DNA of 19,922 nucleotides from Beijerinckiaceae bacterium (GTDB taxonomy: Bacteria; Pseudomonadota; Alphaproteobacteria; Rhizobiales; Beijerinckiaceae), in the NCBI GenBank assembly GCA_022702195.1, contig JAKONB010000192.1, forward strand, positions 1 to 19,922, in the 5' to 3' direction. The notes below the pieces were generated by a model, which searched no databases, was not told where the DNA came from, and saw only the letters and a program-made list of their open reading frames with translations. Of the stretch, positions 13,903-19,922 are shown piece by piece. Every line of letters begins with the position of its first letter. Position 1 is the stretch's first letter. The translations under genes and the position numbers were made by a program.

Positions 13903-14394
13903 GCTACGGCGCCATGTCCCGTCGTGAAGCAAAACATGTCCCAAATCGAGCCAATTGGCAGCGAGATCCGGGCTCTTACCGGGAATGGCGCAAGGATCGC
14001 ACCCGCCCCGTGATGTTTCCCGGATGTGTCTCGGCGCTCGCACACCGGTCAGGATGCGAACCCATCGGATTACCCCGTGAGATCGTCTTGACGCTGAACA
14101 ACCTGCGTCTCCCGAGAAGGTTTCCCGTAAGACTTGCCGGAGGAGGGCGGGATACGGTGCCCGCAATACAACTTATGGATGAAATTTTGGTCTTCGAAGG
14201 CGACGGCCTTCACGCTTGTCTCGGGTTGCCATCGTCCCGTAGGGCCGGGTCCGTCCGCTCGCAATACATCGTTAACGATCACGCTCACGCGAGCCACAAT
14301 TTTTCAATCCGAGGCGCGGGTTTGCAACGGGAGGGCGGGACGGTAGAGCCGGCCGGTTCGGGCGATCGCTCCCGATCGCGTCACGGGGCCGGGC
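13903..14394. other. 492-nt gene-free region between divergent genes
   Basis: This stretch separates the starts of the sugar phosphotransferase (minus) and the MFS exporter (plus) and should hold both promoters. Parts are less GC-rich than the genes (about 14160-14200 and 14265-14310). A short hairpin GAAGGC/GCCTTC (14196-14211, 4-nt loop) is visible. A 75-codon minus-strand frame (14070-14297) has no recognisable features or ribosome-binding site, and I do not call it a gene. Confidence 0.5.
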
Positions 14395-15636
14395 ATGGCA
14401 GCGCCAGCGGACCAGATCACGGATCCGGCGAACCCGGTGAACCCGGCGGGGCCGCTCGCCGCCGCATCCGCCCCCGCCCTCGTCATTCTGGGTGCGCTCA
14501 GCCTCTCGCACCTGCTCAACGACCTCGTGCAATCGCTGCTGCCGGCGATCTACCCGCTCCTGAAGTCCAGCTTTCATCTCGATTTCGGGCAGATCGGCCT
14601 CATCACCTTCGTGTTCCAGGTCACCGCCTCGGTGCTTCAGCCGGTGGTGGGACTCTATACCGACCGGCGGCCGATGCCGTTCTCCCTGGCCATCGGCATG
14701 GCCTCGTCCCTCGTTGGGCTGGTTCTCCTGTCCCTGGCCGGACGCTACGGTATGCTCCTGCTCGCCGCCGGTCTGGTCGGCCTCGGCTCGGCGGTGTTCC
14801 ACCCGGAAGCATCGCGCGTGGCGCGGCTCGCCTCGGGGGGGCGCTATGGCCTCGCCCAATCGGTGTTCCAGGTCGGTGGCAATGCCGGCACCGCCTTCGG
14901 TCCCCTGCTCGCGGCCTTCGTCGTGATGCCGCATGGTCAGGCGAGTGTCGCGTGGTTCTCACTGGCGGCGCTGGCCGGCATCGGCGTGCTCAGCCTGGTC
15001 GGGCGCTGGTATCGTGCCCGGCTCGCCGGCTTAGCGAGCCGGGCCACGCCTCGGAGGGCGCCCAGTGCCGGGGCCTCGCTCCCACGGTCTCGCGTGATCG
15101 CCACGGTGGCGATCCTGCTGGCGCTGATTTTCTCCAAGTATTTCTACATGGCGAGCTTCTCGTCCTATTACACCTTCTACCTCATCCACCGGTTCGGCGT
15201 ACCGGTCGCCCAGGCGCAGATCTACCTGTTCCTGTTCCTCGGCGCCGTGGCGGCCGGCACGCTCCTGGGCGGTCCGATCGGCGACAGGTTCGGGCGAAAG
15301 CCCGTCATCTGGGGGTCGATCCTCGGGGTGCTGCCCTTCACCCTCGCTCTCCCGCATGTCGACCTGCTCTGGACCGTGATCCTGACGGTCCCGATCGGGA
15401 TGATCCTCGCCTCGGCGATGCCCGCGATCCTGGTCTATGCCCAGGACTTGCTGCCGGGTCGCATCGGTCTCGTCGGCGGCCTGTTCTTCGGCTTCGCCTT
15501 CGGCATGGGCGGCCTGGGGGCGGCGCTGCTGGGGGAACTCGCGGACCGGACCGGTATCGAATGCGTGTACGGCCTCTGCGCCTACCTGCCGCTCATCGGC
15601 CTGAGCGCGGCGTTCCTGCCGCGCCTGCGCTCCTGA
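14395..15636 (+). CDS. fsr: MFS exporter, fosmidomycin-resistance (Fsr) family
   Basis: This 413-residue inner-membrane protein has the 12-helix major facilitator layout with two six-helix halves joined by a polar loop near 205-235. It resembles Fsr, the fosmidomycin-resistance exporter: SHLLNDLVQSLLPAIYPLLK (38-57), GQIGLITFVFQVTAS (65-79), GSAVFHPEASRVAR (131-144) and FQVGGNAGTAFGPLLAA (158-174) are typical. The motif-A-like loop between helices 8 and 9 reads GGPIGDRFGRK (292-302). The natural substrate is unknown; drug resistance should not be assumed from the name. The ATG at 14395 follows a weak GGGG ribosome-binding site. It converges on the monooxygenase gene with a 28-nt gap. Confidence 0.88.
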   Translation: MAAPADQITDPANPVNPAGPLAAASAPALVILGALSLSHLLNDLVQSLLPAIYPLLKSSFHLDFGQIGLITFVFQVTASVLQPVVGLYTDRRPMPFSLAIGMASSLVGLVLLSLAGRYGMLLLAAGLVGLGSAVFHPEASRVARLASGGRYGLAQSVFQVGGNAGTAFGPLLAAFVVMPHGQASVAWFSLAALAGIGVLSLVGRWYRARLAGLASRATPRRAPSAGASLPRSRVIATVAILLALIFSKYFYMASFSSYYTFYLIHRFGVPVAQAQIYLFLFLGAVAAGTLLGGPIGDRFGRKPVIWGSILGVLPFTLALPHVDLLWTVILTVPIGMILASAMPAILVYAQDLLPGRIGLVGGLFFGFAFGMGGLGAALLGELADRTGIECVYGLCAYLPLIGLSAAFLPRLRS

Positions 15637-15664
15637 TCGCCGCCGCGCGGGCGACGGGCCTCGG

Positions 15665-16000
15665 TCAGGCGGCCGTTTCCCGATCGGTGCCACCGAGCCG
15701 CTGGATCGTCTCGAAGCCCTCGAATTGCGGATGGCCGAGATAGAGCGGCTTCGTCGTCGGCACCCGACCATGGGCCTTGCGAAACTGCTCGGAGCGCGTC
15801 CAGGCCGCGAAATCGGCCTTCGACGACCAGACCGTATGCGAGGCGTACAACACGTGGTCGTCCCGCTCGGGTCCCCGCAACAGGTGGAACTCGACGAAGC
15901 CGGGCATCTCCCCGAGATGACTCTCGCGCCCGAGCCAGACCTGCTCGAAATCCTGCGTGGAATCCTTGACGACCTGAAATCGATTCATCGCAATAAACAT
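15665..16000 (-). CDS. heme-degrading monooxygenase, IsdG/HmuQ-like ABM fold
   Basis: This 111-residue protein has the antibiotic biosynthesis monooxygenase ferredoxin-like fold used by IsdG-type heme oxygenases. The IsdG triad Asn-Trp-His is present at Asn6 (FIAMNRF), Trp67 (FAAWTRS) and His77 (FRKAHG), essentially the positions known in IsdG, and PGFVEFHLLRGPE (33-45) is typical of alphaproteobacterial members. The expected role is opening the heme ring to release iron in the cytoplasm, as shown for Bradyrhizobium HmuQ and HmuD. The ATG at 15998-16000 with AAGGCG a few bases upstream gives the family N-terminus; the open frame extends to 16192 without similarity. No heme transporter gene is adjacent, and I saw no convincing Irr or Fur box upstream. 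Confidence 0.85.
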   Translation of the reverse strand: MFIAMNRFQVVKDSTQDFEQVWLGRESHLGEMPGFVEFHLLRGPERDDHVLYASHTVWSSKADFAAWTRSEQFRKAHGRVPTTKPLYLGHPQFEGFETIQRLGGTDRETAA

Positions 16001-16465
16001 GATTCGCCTTTGGTGTTTCACCCACGGACGGGACTGGTTCCACCGGAAACGGATGGCCATCCGATCGGCACGGGACAGCTTTTCCACAGATTCGAGCCAT
16101 TCGGAAGCACGCAGCGCGTGTTGATTTTCATGGCGCGTCCAATGCGTGTAGTGGCAACAGCGTGCAGTCCTTCCGGGATTCTGTGACTGCATACAATCGC
16201 GTGCTTGCCATCGGTGCCCGAATTATGATCAAGGTATGCCAAGGGTCGGGCAACAGGATATCAGCGAGCAGGAAGGGCAGTGAGCTTGCATATTTGTGCA
16301 TTTTCGGCAGCTTCCGCTTAGGAAGATGGCTCCATACTTCACAAATGATGCAATGGCGGGAGGCCTTTTTCTACCGAGCGCCTTTGTACGATACCGTTCA
16401 CTTACAAGCGCCCCGGTGGTTGGTCCGGGCAGGGGTGCCGTTTTCCAATAGGACTGAATCGAGAG
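16001..16465. other. 465-nt gene-free region between divergent monooxygenase and XRE genes
   Basis: Base composition is less GC-rich than the genes, and no frame looks like a protein. A 12-bp perfect palindrome GGATGGCCATCC sits at 16051-16062. A 104-codon plus frame (16162-16476) overlaps the XRE start and shows no conserved pattern. Promoters for both genes must lie here, but I could not assign hexamers with confidence. Confidence 0.45.
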
Positions 16466-16870
16466 ATGATGCCTAAGCAAACCACCGACGTTGATCGCCT
16501 CGTCGGGTTGCGGATCACGGCCCTTCGGAAGGCCCGTGGTCTCAGCCAGACCGCACTCGGCACCGCCGTTGGCGTGACCTTTCAGCAGGTTCAGAAGTAC
16601 GAGAAGGGGCAGAACCGCGTCGGTGCCGGCCGATTGCGTGAGATCGCGCGTCTCCTCGAAGTTCCGGTCTCCGCTTTCTTCGAAGAAGACGACAATGGCG
16701 GCACGCAATCCGATGTGTTCGGATTCCTCAGCGCCCAGGGCGCGATCGAGTTGCTGCGCGCCTACGCCCTCATCGACGACGACCAGTTGCGCCGCGATGT
16801 CCTCGCCATCGTCCGCACCGCGGCCAAGATGGGCAAGCACGCGGAGCCATCGGTGGTGACCGCCGAGTAG
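16466..16870 (+). CDS. XRE-family helix-turn-helix transcriptional regulator
   Basis: This 134-residue protein has one Cro/CI-type helix-turn-helix domain at about 12-70: RLVGLRITALRKARGLSQTAL, the turn AVGVTFQQVQKYEKGQNRV and RLREIARLLEVPVSAFFEE. This version, with FQQVQKYEKGxNR, is common in alphaproteobacterial chromosomes and is usually not phage-linked. The C-terminal half is a short, probably helical tail (GAIELLRAYALIDDDQLRRDVLAIVRTAAKM) that may mediate dimerisation. Two adjacent ATGs (16466 and 16469) are possible starts; GAGAG sits directly before the first and AGGA is about 13 nt upstream. Targets are unknown. A strong hairpin follows 16 nt after the stop. Confidence 0.88.
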   Translation: MMPKQTTDVDRLVGLRITALRKARGLSQTALGTAVGVTFQQVQKYEKGQNRVGAGRLREIARLLEVPVSAFFEEDDNGGTQSDVFGFLSAQGAIELLRAYALIDDDQLRRDVLAIVRTAAKMGKHAEPSVVTAE

Positions 16871-16886
16871 ACCCCGCGCCTTCGGC

Positions 16887-16936
16887 GCAACGTGCGCATC
16901 CCCCGGCTTCGTCCTTCCGGGGGATGCGCACGTTGC
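16887..16936. repeat. 20-bp perfect inverted repeat after the XRE gene
   Basis: Arms 16887-16906 and 16917-16936 are perfect reverse complements over 20 bp, separated by the 10-nt loop CTTCGTCCTT. No T-tract follows on either strand, so it is not a textbook intrinsic terminator, though such a stem could still stop or protect transcripts from either side. A smaller hairpin, GCGCC-TTC-GGCGC (16876-16888), shares two bases with the left arm, so the two structures compete at that edge. Confidence 0.8.
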
Positions 16937-17141
16937 TGTCGCGGAGGGCGAGAGACGGGGCCGGCCTCACGCCCAACCCAGCCGATCCAGCCTTCGCACG
17001 AGTCCCGTCGTGGCTGGAGCGGCAAGCTCGCGCGGCGCCCGAGCGCGGCCAAACTCCGCTTCTCCACGAAGGGAACGGCCGGAGTTCGTATGGGCTTCGG
17101 ATGGCGGATCGCGTCGATGCTCGATCGCCCGGAGGGCATGG

Positions 17142-17163
17142 CCGCTTCGCCACGGCGAAGCGG
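17142..17163. terminator. hairpin just downstream of cobB
   Basis: CCGCTTCGCC (17142-17151) pairs perfectly with GGCGAAGCGG (17154-17163) with only 2 nt between, so the real loop opens to about 4-6 nt. On the minus strand it starts 8 nt after the cobB stop, the position of a transcription end. There is no T-tract, so terminator function is uncertain. Confidence 0.4.
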
Positions 17164-17171
17164 ATGCCGGA

Positions 17172-18485
17172 TCAGCCAATCAGGTGGAAGAAGCTTCCGC
17201 TCACGCGGCCCTGCCGGTGTCCCGCCATCCCAAGGGCGACGCCCTCGGCGTCGGTCACGCTGGCCAGGGCCGTGGTCGCATCGGGGCTGAGGGTCAGTTC
17301 GCTGGCATAGTGGAACTCATGGCCGACCAGGCGTGTCCCGGCCCGGCCCAGCGCGCAATCCGCCAGCAGCGTCGCCACCCGGTAGCCGAGATGCAGGCGT
17401 CGGGTCTTGTAGGAGGTCGCCACCGGCAGGAGTCCGGCCATCCGATGCGTGATGCCGGCCGCGTCCTCCAGACTCTCTCCCAGCACCATGTAGCCGCCGC
17501 ACTCGCCGTGGACCGGCTTCTGCGCCGCGAAGAGCCGCAGCCCGTCGAGGAAGCGCTGCGCTCCGGCGATCCGTTCGGCATGGAGTTCCGGGTAACCTCC
17601 CGGCAGCCAGCACGCATCGCAATCGGCCGGTGGCGGCTCGTCGGCCAGCGGCGAGAACGGCACGCATGCGGCGCCCCTGGCACGCCAGCCCGCCTCCATA
17701 TGCGGGTAGAGGAACGAGAAAGCCGCGTCCGACGCCACCGCGACGCGTTGGCCCGGCGGACGCGGCAGGGCGCCCGGCGTGGCGGCGGGGACCGACCCGC
17801 TCGCGGCCGCCACGATGGCGTCGAGATCGAGGCCGGCCTCGGCGAGATCGGCCAGGCGGTCGAGCCGCGCGTCGAGGTCGTTGGTCTCGCGGGCCTGGAC
17901 GAGGCCAAGATGGCGTTCGGGCAGGACCAGGGTCGCGTCCCGCATGAACGCACCGAGCACCGGCAGGCCGATCTGGGCCAGACCCGCCTCCACCAGACGA
18001 CGGTGGCGAGGGCTCGCGACCTTGTTCAGGATCACGCCGGCGATGCGGATGCGCGGATCGTAGAGCGTGCATCCGAGCGCTACAGCGGCGGCCGATTGGG
18101 CCGCACCCGAGACGTCGAGGACGAGGAGCACCGGCCAGCCGTAGCGCGCGGCGATGTCGGCATTGGCGCCGGTGCGACCGGCTCCGGCCACGATGCCGTC
18201 GAACAGCCCCATGGAGCCCTCGGCCACCACGAGATCGGCCCCCTCGGCCGCCAAGCCGGCCACCGAATCCAGCATCGCGTCGGGCATCGCGAAGCTGTCC
18301 AGGTTGACGCTCGGATGCCCGGTGGCGGCCTGGTGGAAGGCCGGATCGATGTAGTCCGGCCCGCATTTGGCTCCGCGCACGGCGAGCCCGCGCCGGGCCA
18401 GCGCCCGCATCAGGGCGAGGGTGACGGTGGTCTTACCCGAGCTCGACCGCGGGGCGGCGACGAGGAGGCCGCGCGTTGCAATCAA
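17172..18485 (-). CDS. cobB: hydrogenobyrinate a,c-diamide synthase (CobB)
   Basis: This 437-residue cytoplasmic enzyme amidates the a and c side chains of hydrogenobyrinate using ATP and glutamine in oxygen-dependent cobalamin synthesis. The N-terminal ATPase domain starts RGLLVAAPRSSSGKTTV, with the P-loop near 12-19, then KCGPDYIDPAFH (40-51) and VVAEGSMGLFDG (86-97). The C-terminal class I glutaminase-like domain carries the nucleophile Cys329 in HGECGGYMVLG, GHEFHYASE (388-396) and His434 in GSFFHLI. The TTG at 18483-18485 overlaps the cobM stop (TTGA) and places the start where the family begins; the open frame extends upstream through cobM only as a shadow. The assignment to CobB rather than CbiA rests on the aerobic-type neighbours. 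Confidence 0.93.
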   Translation of the reverse strand: MIATRGLLVAAPRSSSGKTTVTLALMRALARRGLAVRGAKCGPDYIDPAFHQAATGHPSVNLDSFAMPDAMLDSVAGLAAEGADLVVAEGSMGLFDGIVAGAGRTGANADIAARYGWPVLLVLDVSGAAQSAAAVALGCTLYDPRIRIAGVILNKVASPRHRRLVEAGLAQIGLPVLGAFMRDATLVLPERHLGLVQARETNDLDARLDRLADLAEAGLDLDAIVAAASGSVPAATPGALPRPPGQRVAVASDAAFSFLYPHMEAGWRARGAACVPFSPLADEPPPADCDACWLPGGYPELHAERIAGAQRFLDGLRLFAAQKPVHGECGGYMVLGESLEDAAGITHRMAGLLPVATSYKTRRLHLGYRVATLLADCALGRAGTRLVGHEFHYASELTLSPDATTALASVTDAEGVALGMAGHRQGRVSGSFFHLIG

Positions 18486-19276
18486 CTGCGTTCTCCCGCT
18501 TGCCCGCCCGCCACCGTCCCGCCATTGGGGCGAAAGCGCCGGTCGTAATCCGCCGAATAGAGCGCGCTCTCGCGAAAATCCCGTGGCGCCAGGGCCGGTC
18601 CGACCAGGATCAGCGCCGTGCGCTCCAGCCCGGCCGCTGCAACGCGCGTTGCTATCGTCGCCAACGTTGCAATCAGGATCCGCTCGTCGGGCCAGGTCGC
18701 GCGGAACACCACGGCGGTCGGGCAATCGACCCCGTAGAACGGCACGAGTTCCGACACCACCTGCTCGATGACGTGGATCGAGAGGTGCAGCGCCAGGGTC
18801 GCGCCCGTCGCCGCGAAGGCGGCGAGGGTCTCGCGTTCCGGCATGGCGCTCGCCCGGCCGGAGGTCCGGGTGAGAACCACCGATTGCGCCAGGCCCGGGA
18901 CCGTTAATTCCCGTCCCAGTACGGCGGCGGCGGCGGCGAAGGAGGGTACGCCCGGCGTCACCGTGTAGGGGATCCCGGCCTGTTCCAGCCGACGCGTCTG
19001 CTCGGCCAGCGCGCTCCAGATCGAGAGGTCGCCGGAATGCAGGCGGGCCACGTCCTGTCCGGCCGCATGGGCGGCGGCGCATTCGGCCACGATGGCGTCG
19101 AGGTCGAGGGGGGCCGTGTCGACGATCCGCGCGCCTGGCGGGCACCAGCCGAGGATCTCGGGCGCGACCAGTGAGCCGGCATGCAGGCAGACGGGGCAGC
19201 GGGCGATGAGATCGCGGCCGCGCACGGTGATGAGGTCGGCGGCACCCGGGCCGGCGCCGATGAAATGGACGGTCAT
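18482..19276 (-). CDS. cobM: precorrin-4 C11-methyltransferase (CobM)
   Basis: This 264-residue enzyme methylates C-11 of precorrin-4 with S-adenosylmethionine to give precorrin-5. The tetrapyrrole methyltransferase motifs are visible in order: VHFIGAGPGAADLITVRG (3-20), ARLHSGDLSIWSAL (77-90) and YTVTPGVPSFAAAAA (104-118), followed by HLSIHVIEQVV and the C-terminal SALYSADYDRRFRP. The length is close to the usual about 255. The ATG at 19274-19276 overlaps the stop of cobE (ATGA), and its own stop overlaps the TTG of cobB, so all three are translationally coupled. The tail after residue 250 is short and Gly-rich. Confidence 0.95.
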   Translation of the reverse strand: MTVHFIGAGPGAADLITVRGRDLIARCPVCLHAGSLVAPEILGWCPPGARIVDTAPLDLDAIVAECAAAHAAGQDVARLHSGDLSIWSALAEQTRRLEQAGIPYTVTPGVPSFAAAAAVLGRELTVPGLAQSVVLTRTSGRASAMPERETLAAFAATGATLALHLSIHVIEQVVSELVPFYGVDCPTAVVFRATWPDERILIATLATIATRVAAAGLERTALILVGPALAPRDFRESALYSADYDRRFRPNGGTVAGGQAGERS

Positions 19277-19677
19277 GCGCCCTGAGTGACGGATTGTGCG
19301 GCCAGCGCAAGGGCGCAGGTGACGCGTTCGGTCGCGATCCGAGGCAGCAGCAAGGCGCCGCCGGGGCCGGCCGCCGCGAGGGCGGCGGCCTCCGCCACCG
19401 AACCGGTGTACCGCGTCGCGACGATCCGGGCGGAGCGGGTGACCACGCGCGCGTCCATCGCCGCCAGCAATTCGGGTCCGATGGCCATGAGTGGGACCGC
19501 GAGGATGTCTGCAGCCTCGCGGATCGGCGCCTCGTCGGCCCGGTCGGCGGCGGTGGCGAGGACGCCGAGGTGGCCGCGGTCGAGCCCGCTCAGAATCAGC
19601 GCCCGCCGAACCACTGCGACGATCTCGGTGGCCGTGGCCGCGTGGCGGAAGCCGATCCCGGCGGTGCCATCCGCCAT
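19273..19677 (-). CDS. cobE: cobalamin biosynthesis protein CobE (CbiG C-terminal-like)
   Basis: This 134-residue protein matches CobE, related to the C-terminal domain of CbiG and needed for cobalamin synthesis in the aerobic pathway, though its exact reaction is not settled. It begins with GIGFRH (7-12), corresponding to the GIGCRRG motif of the family with Cys replaced by Phe. It ends with the conserved VAEAAALAAAGPGGALLLPR and ERVTCALA. The ATG at 19675-19677 overlaps the cobL stop by one base (TGATG coupling); an upstream ATG at 19725 would run 16 codons into cobL. Its stop overlaps cobM by 4 nt. Confidence 0.88.
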   Translation of the reverse strand: MADGTAGIGFRHAATATEIVAVVRRALILSGLDRGHLGVLATAADRADEAPIREAADILAVPLMAIGPELLAAMDARVVTRSARIVATRYTGSVAEAAALAAAGPGGALLLPRIATERVTCALALAAQSVTQGA

Positions 19678-19922
19678 CACCGCTTCACCCAGGCCCATTG
19701 CGTCACCGGCATCGCCGCGCGCCACCCGTGGAGATGGCCGACCGGATCGGCGCGGGATACCGAGAGGCGCTTCAGGCTGCCGCCATGCCGGGCGAACGCG
19801 TCCAATAGGACGCCCTCGCCCTCGAGGGTCACGACGTTCGTGACCAGCCGGCCGCCGGGCGCCACCGCTTCCATGGCGCGCGCGAGCAGTCCCGGCCCCG
19901 AGACGCCGCCGCCGATGAAGAT
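19677..19922 (-). CDS. cobL: precorrin-6Y C5,15-methyltransferase (CobL), C-terminal fragment
   Basis: Only the last 81 codons lie in the window; the gene continues past the right edge. The visible part is the end of the decarboxylating CbiT-like domain of CobL: FIGGGVSGPGLL, the strand APGGRLVTNVVTLEGEGVLL, and the terminal RAAMPVTQWAWVKR. CobL methylates C-5 and C-15 of precorrin-6Y and removes the acetate carboxyl at C-12. Full-length CobL is about 400 residues. It is the first visible gene of the overlapping cobL-cobE-cobM-cobB run. Confidence 0.9.
   Translation of the reverse strand: MFIGGGVSGPGLLARAMEAVAPGGRLVTNVVTLEGEGVLLDAFARHGGSLKRLSVSRADPVGHLHGWRAAMPVTQWAWVKR

Larger units (their letters stand above)
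16871..17171. other. 301-nt intergenic region between XRE gene and cobB, rich in inverted repeats
   Basis: It contains the 20-bp inverted repeat (16887-16936), a 7-bp pair AACTCCG/CGGAGTT flanking about 20 nt (roughly 17054-17088), and a 10-bp hairpin at 17142-17163 next to the cobB stop. Open frames across it on both strands look like shadows. The dense repeats suggest a mobile-repeat remnant or a bidirectional transcription end. Confidence 0.5.

Noticed and set aside
14070..14297. 75-codon minus-strand frame upstream of the sugar phosphotransferase
   Set aside because: No ribosome-binding site, helix, repeat or family feature was seen; it fills promoter DNA between divergent genes.
16162..16476. 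104-codon plus-strand frame before the XRE gene
   Set aside because: It runs into the XRE start in a different frame, lies in lower-GC DNA and shows no conserved pattern; treated as chance.
16762..17153. two overlapping minus-strand frames of about 125 codons opposite the XRE 3' end
   Set aside because: They cross the 20-bp inverted repeat and lie antisense to a clear gene; their Arg/Pro/Ser-rich composition is typical of GC-driven shadows.
1..19922. CRISPR array, insertion sequence, prophage or tRNA-linked island
   Set aside because: No spaced direct repeats, transposase or integrase motifs, phage structural genes or tRNA-like cloverleaf were seen on either strand.

Overview
The window looks like chromosomal DNA of a GC-rich alphaproteobacterium of the Rhizobiales, most likely Methylobacterium/Methylorubrum or a close relative. 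This is inferred from the gene content: an IF-1 with the alphaproteobacterial C-terminus, an iron-sulfur photolyase of the Agrobacterium PhrB type, a BcsS-type protein, ExoD, the aerobic CobL-CobE-CobM-CobB order, and a palindromic intergenic repeat of a kind common in Rhizobiales. No taxonomic marker was searched, so the genus is a guess. I saw no tRNA, rRNA, insertion sequence, phage gene or CRISPR array.

Layout. (1) 1-730: infA on the minus strand with a terminator and a likely extended -10 promoter, then a gene-free stretch holding one palindromic repeat. (2) 731-1867: an isolated LivJ/K-type periplasmic binding protein with no permease beside it. (3) 2046-4773, plus strand: a tight four-gene operon for finishing molybdenum hydroxylases. 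XdhC is split into two proteins, followed by a MoeA/MogA-like molybdopterin-binding protein and a MocA-like nucleotidyltransferase; no molybdoenzyme is in the window. (4) 4722-8294: a divergent module. A formyltransferase and a small zinc-ribbon DUF2256 protein run leftward; an SDR protein lacking the catalytic tyrosine and an FeS-cluster (6-4)-type photolyase run rightward. (5) 8272-9913: a BcsS-like outer-membrane-type protein and an ExoD membrane protein, separated by an AT-rich intergenic region with a strong hairpin.

(6) 9938-12380: a zinc uptake locus. znuB, znuC (with a His-rich tail) and a previously uncalled 42-residue single-helix membrane protein form one overlapping operon, divergent from a Fur-family regulator (Zur). 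A 17-bp palindrome lies between them and is the obvious Zur operator. No ZnuA is present. (7) 12400-13902: a polyprenyl-phosphate sugar phosphotransferase that starts exopolysaccharide repeat units. (8) 14395-16870: an Fsr-type MFS exporter, an IsdG-like heme monooxygenase with the full Asn/Trp/His triad, and an XRE-type regulator followed by a perfect 20-bp inverted repeat. (9) 17172-19922, minus strand: cobL (partial)-cobE-cobM-cobB, every junction overlapping, part of the oxygen-dependent cobalamin pathway.

Most genes are ordinary. The parts most likely to reward follow-up are the photolyase/DUF2256/formyltransferase/SDR module, the small membrane protein coupled to znuC, and the inverted-repeat region between the XRE gene and cobB.
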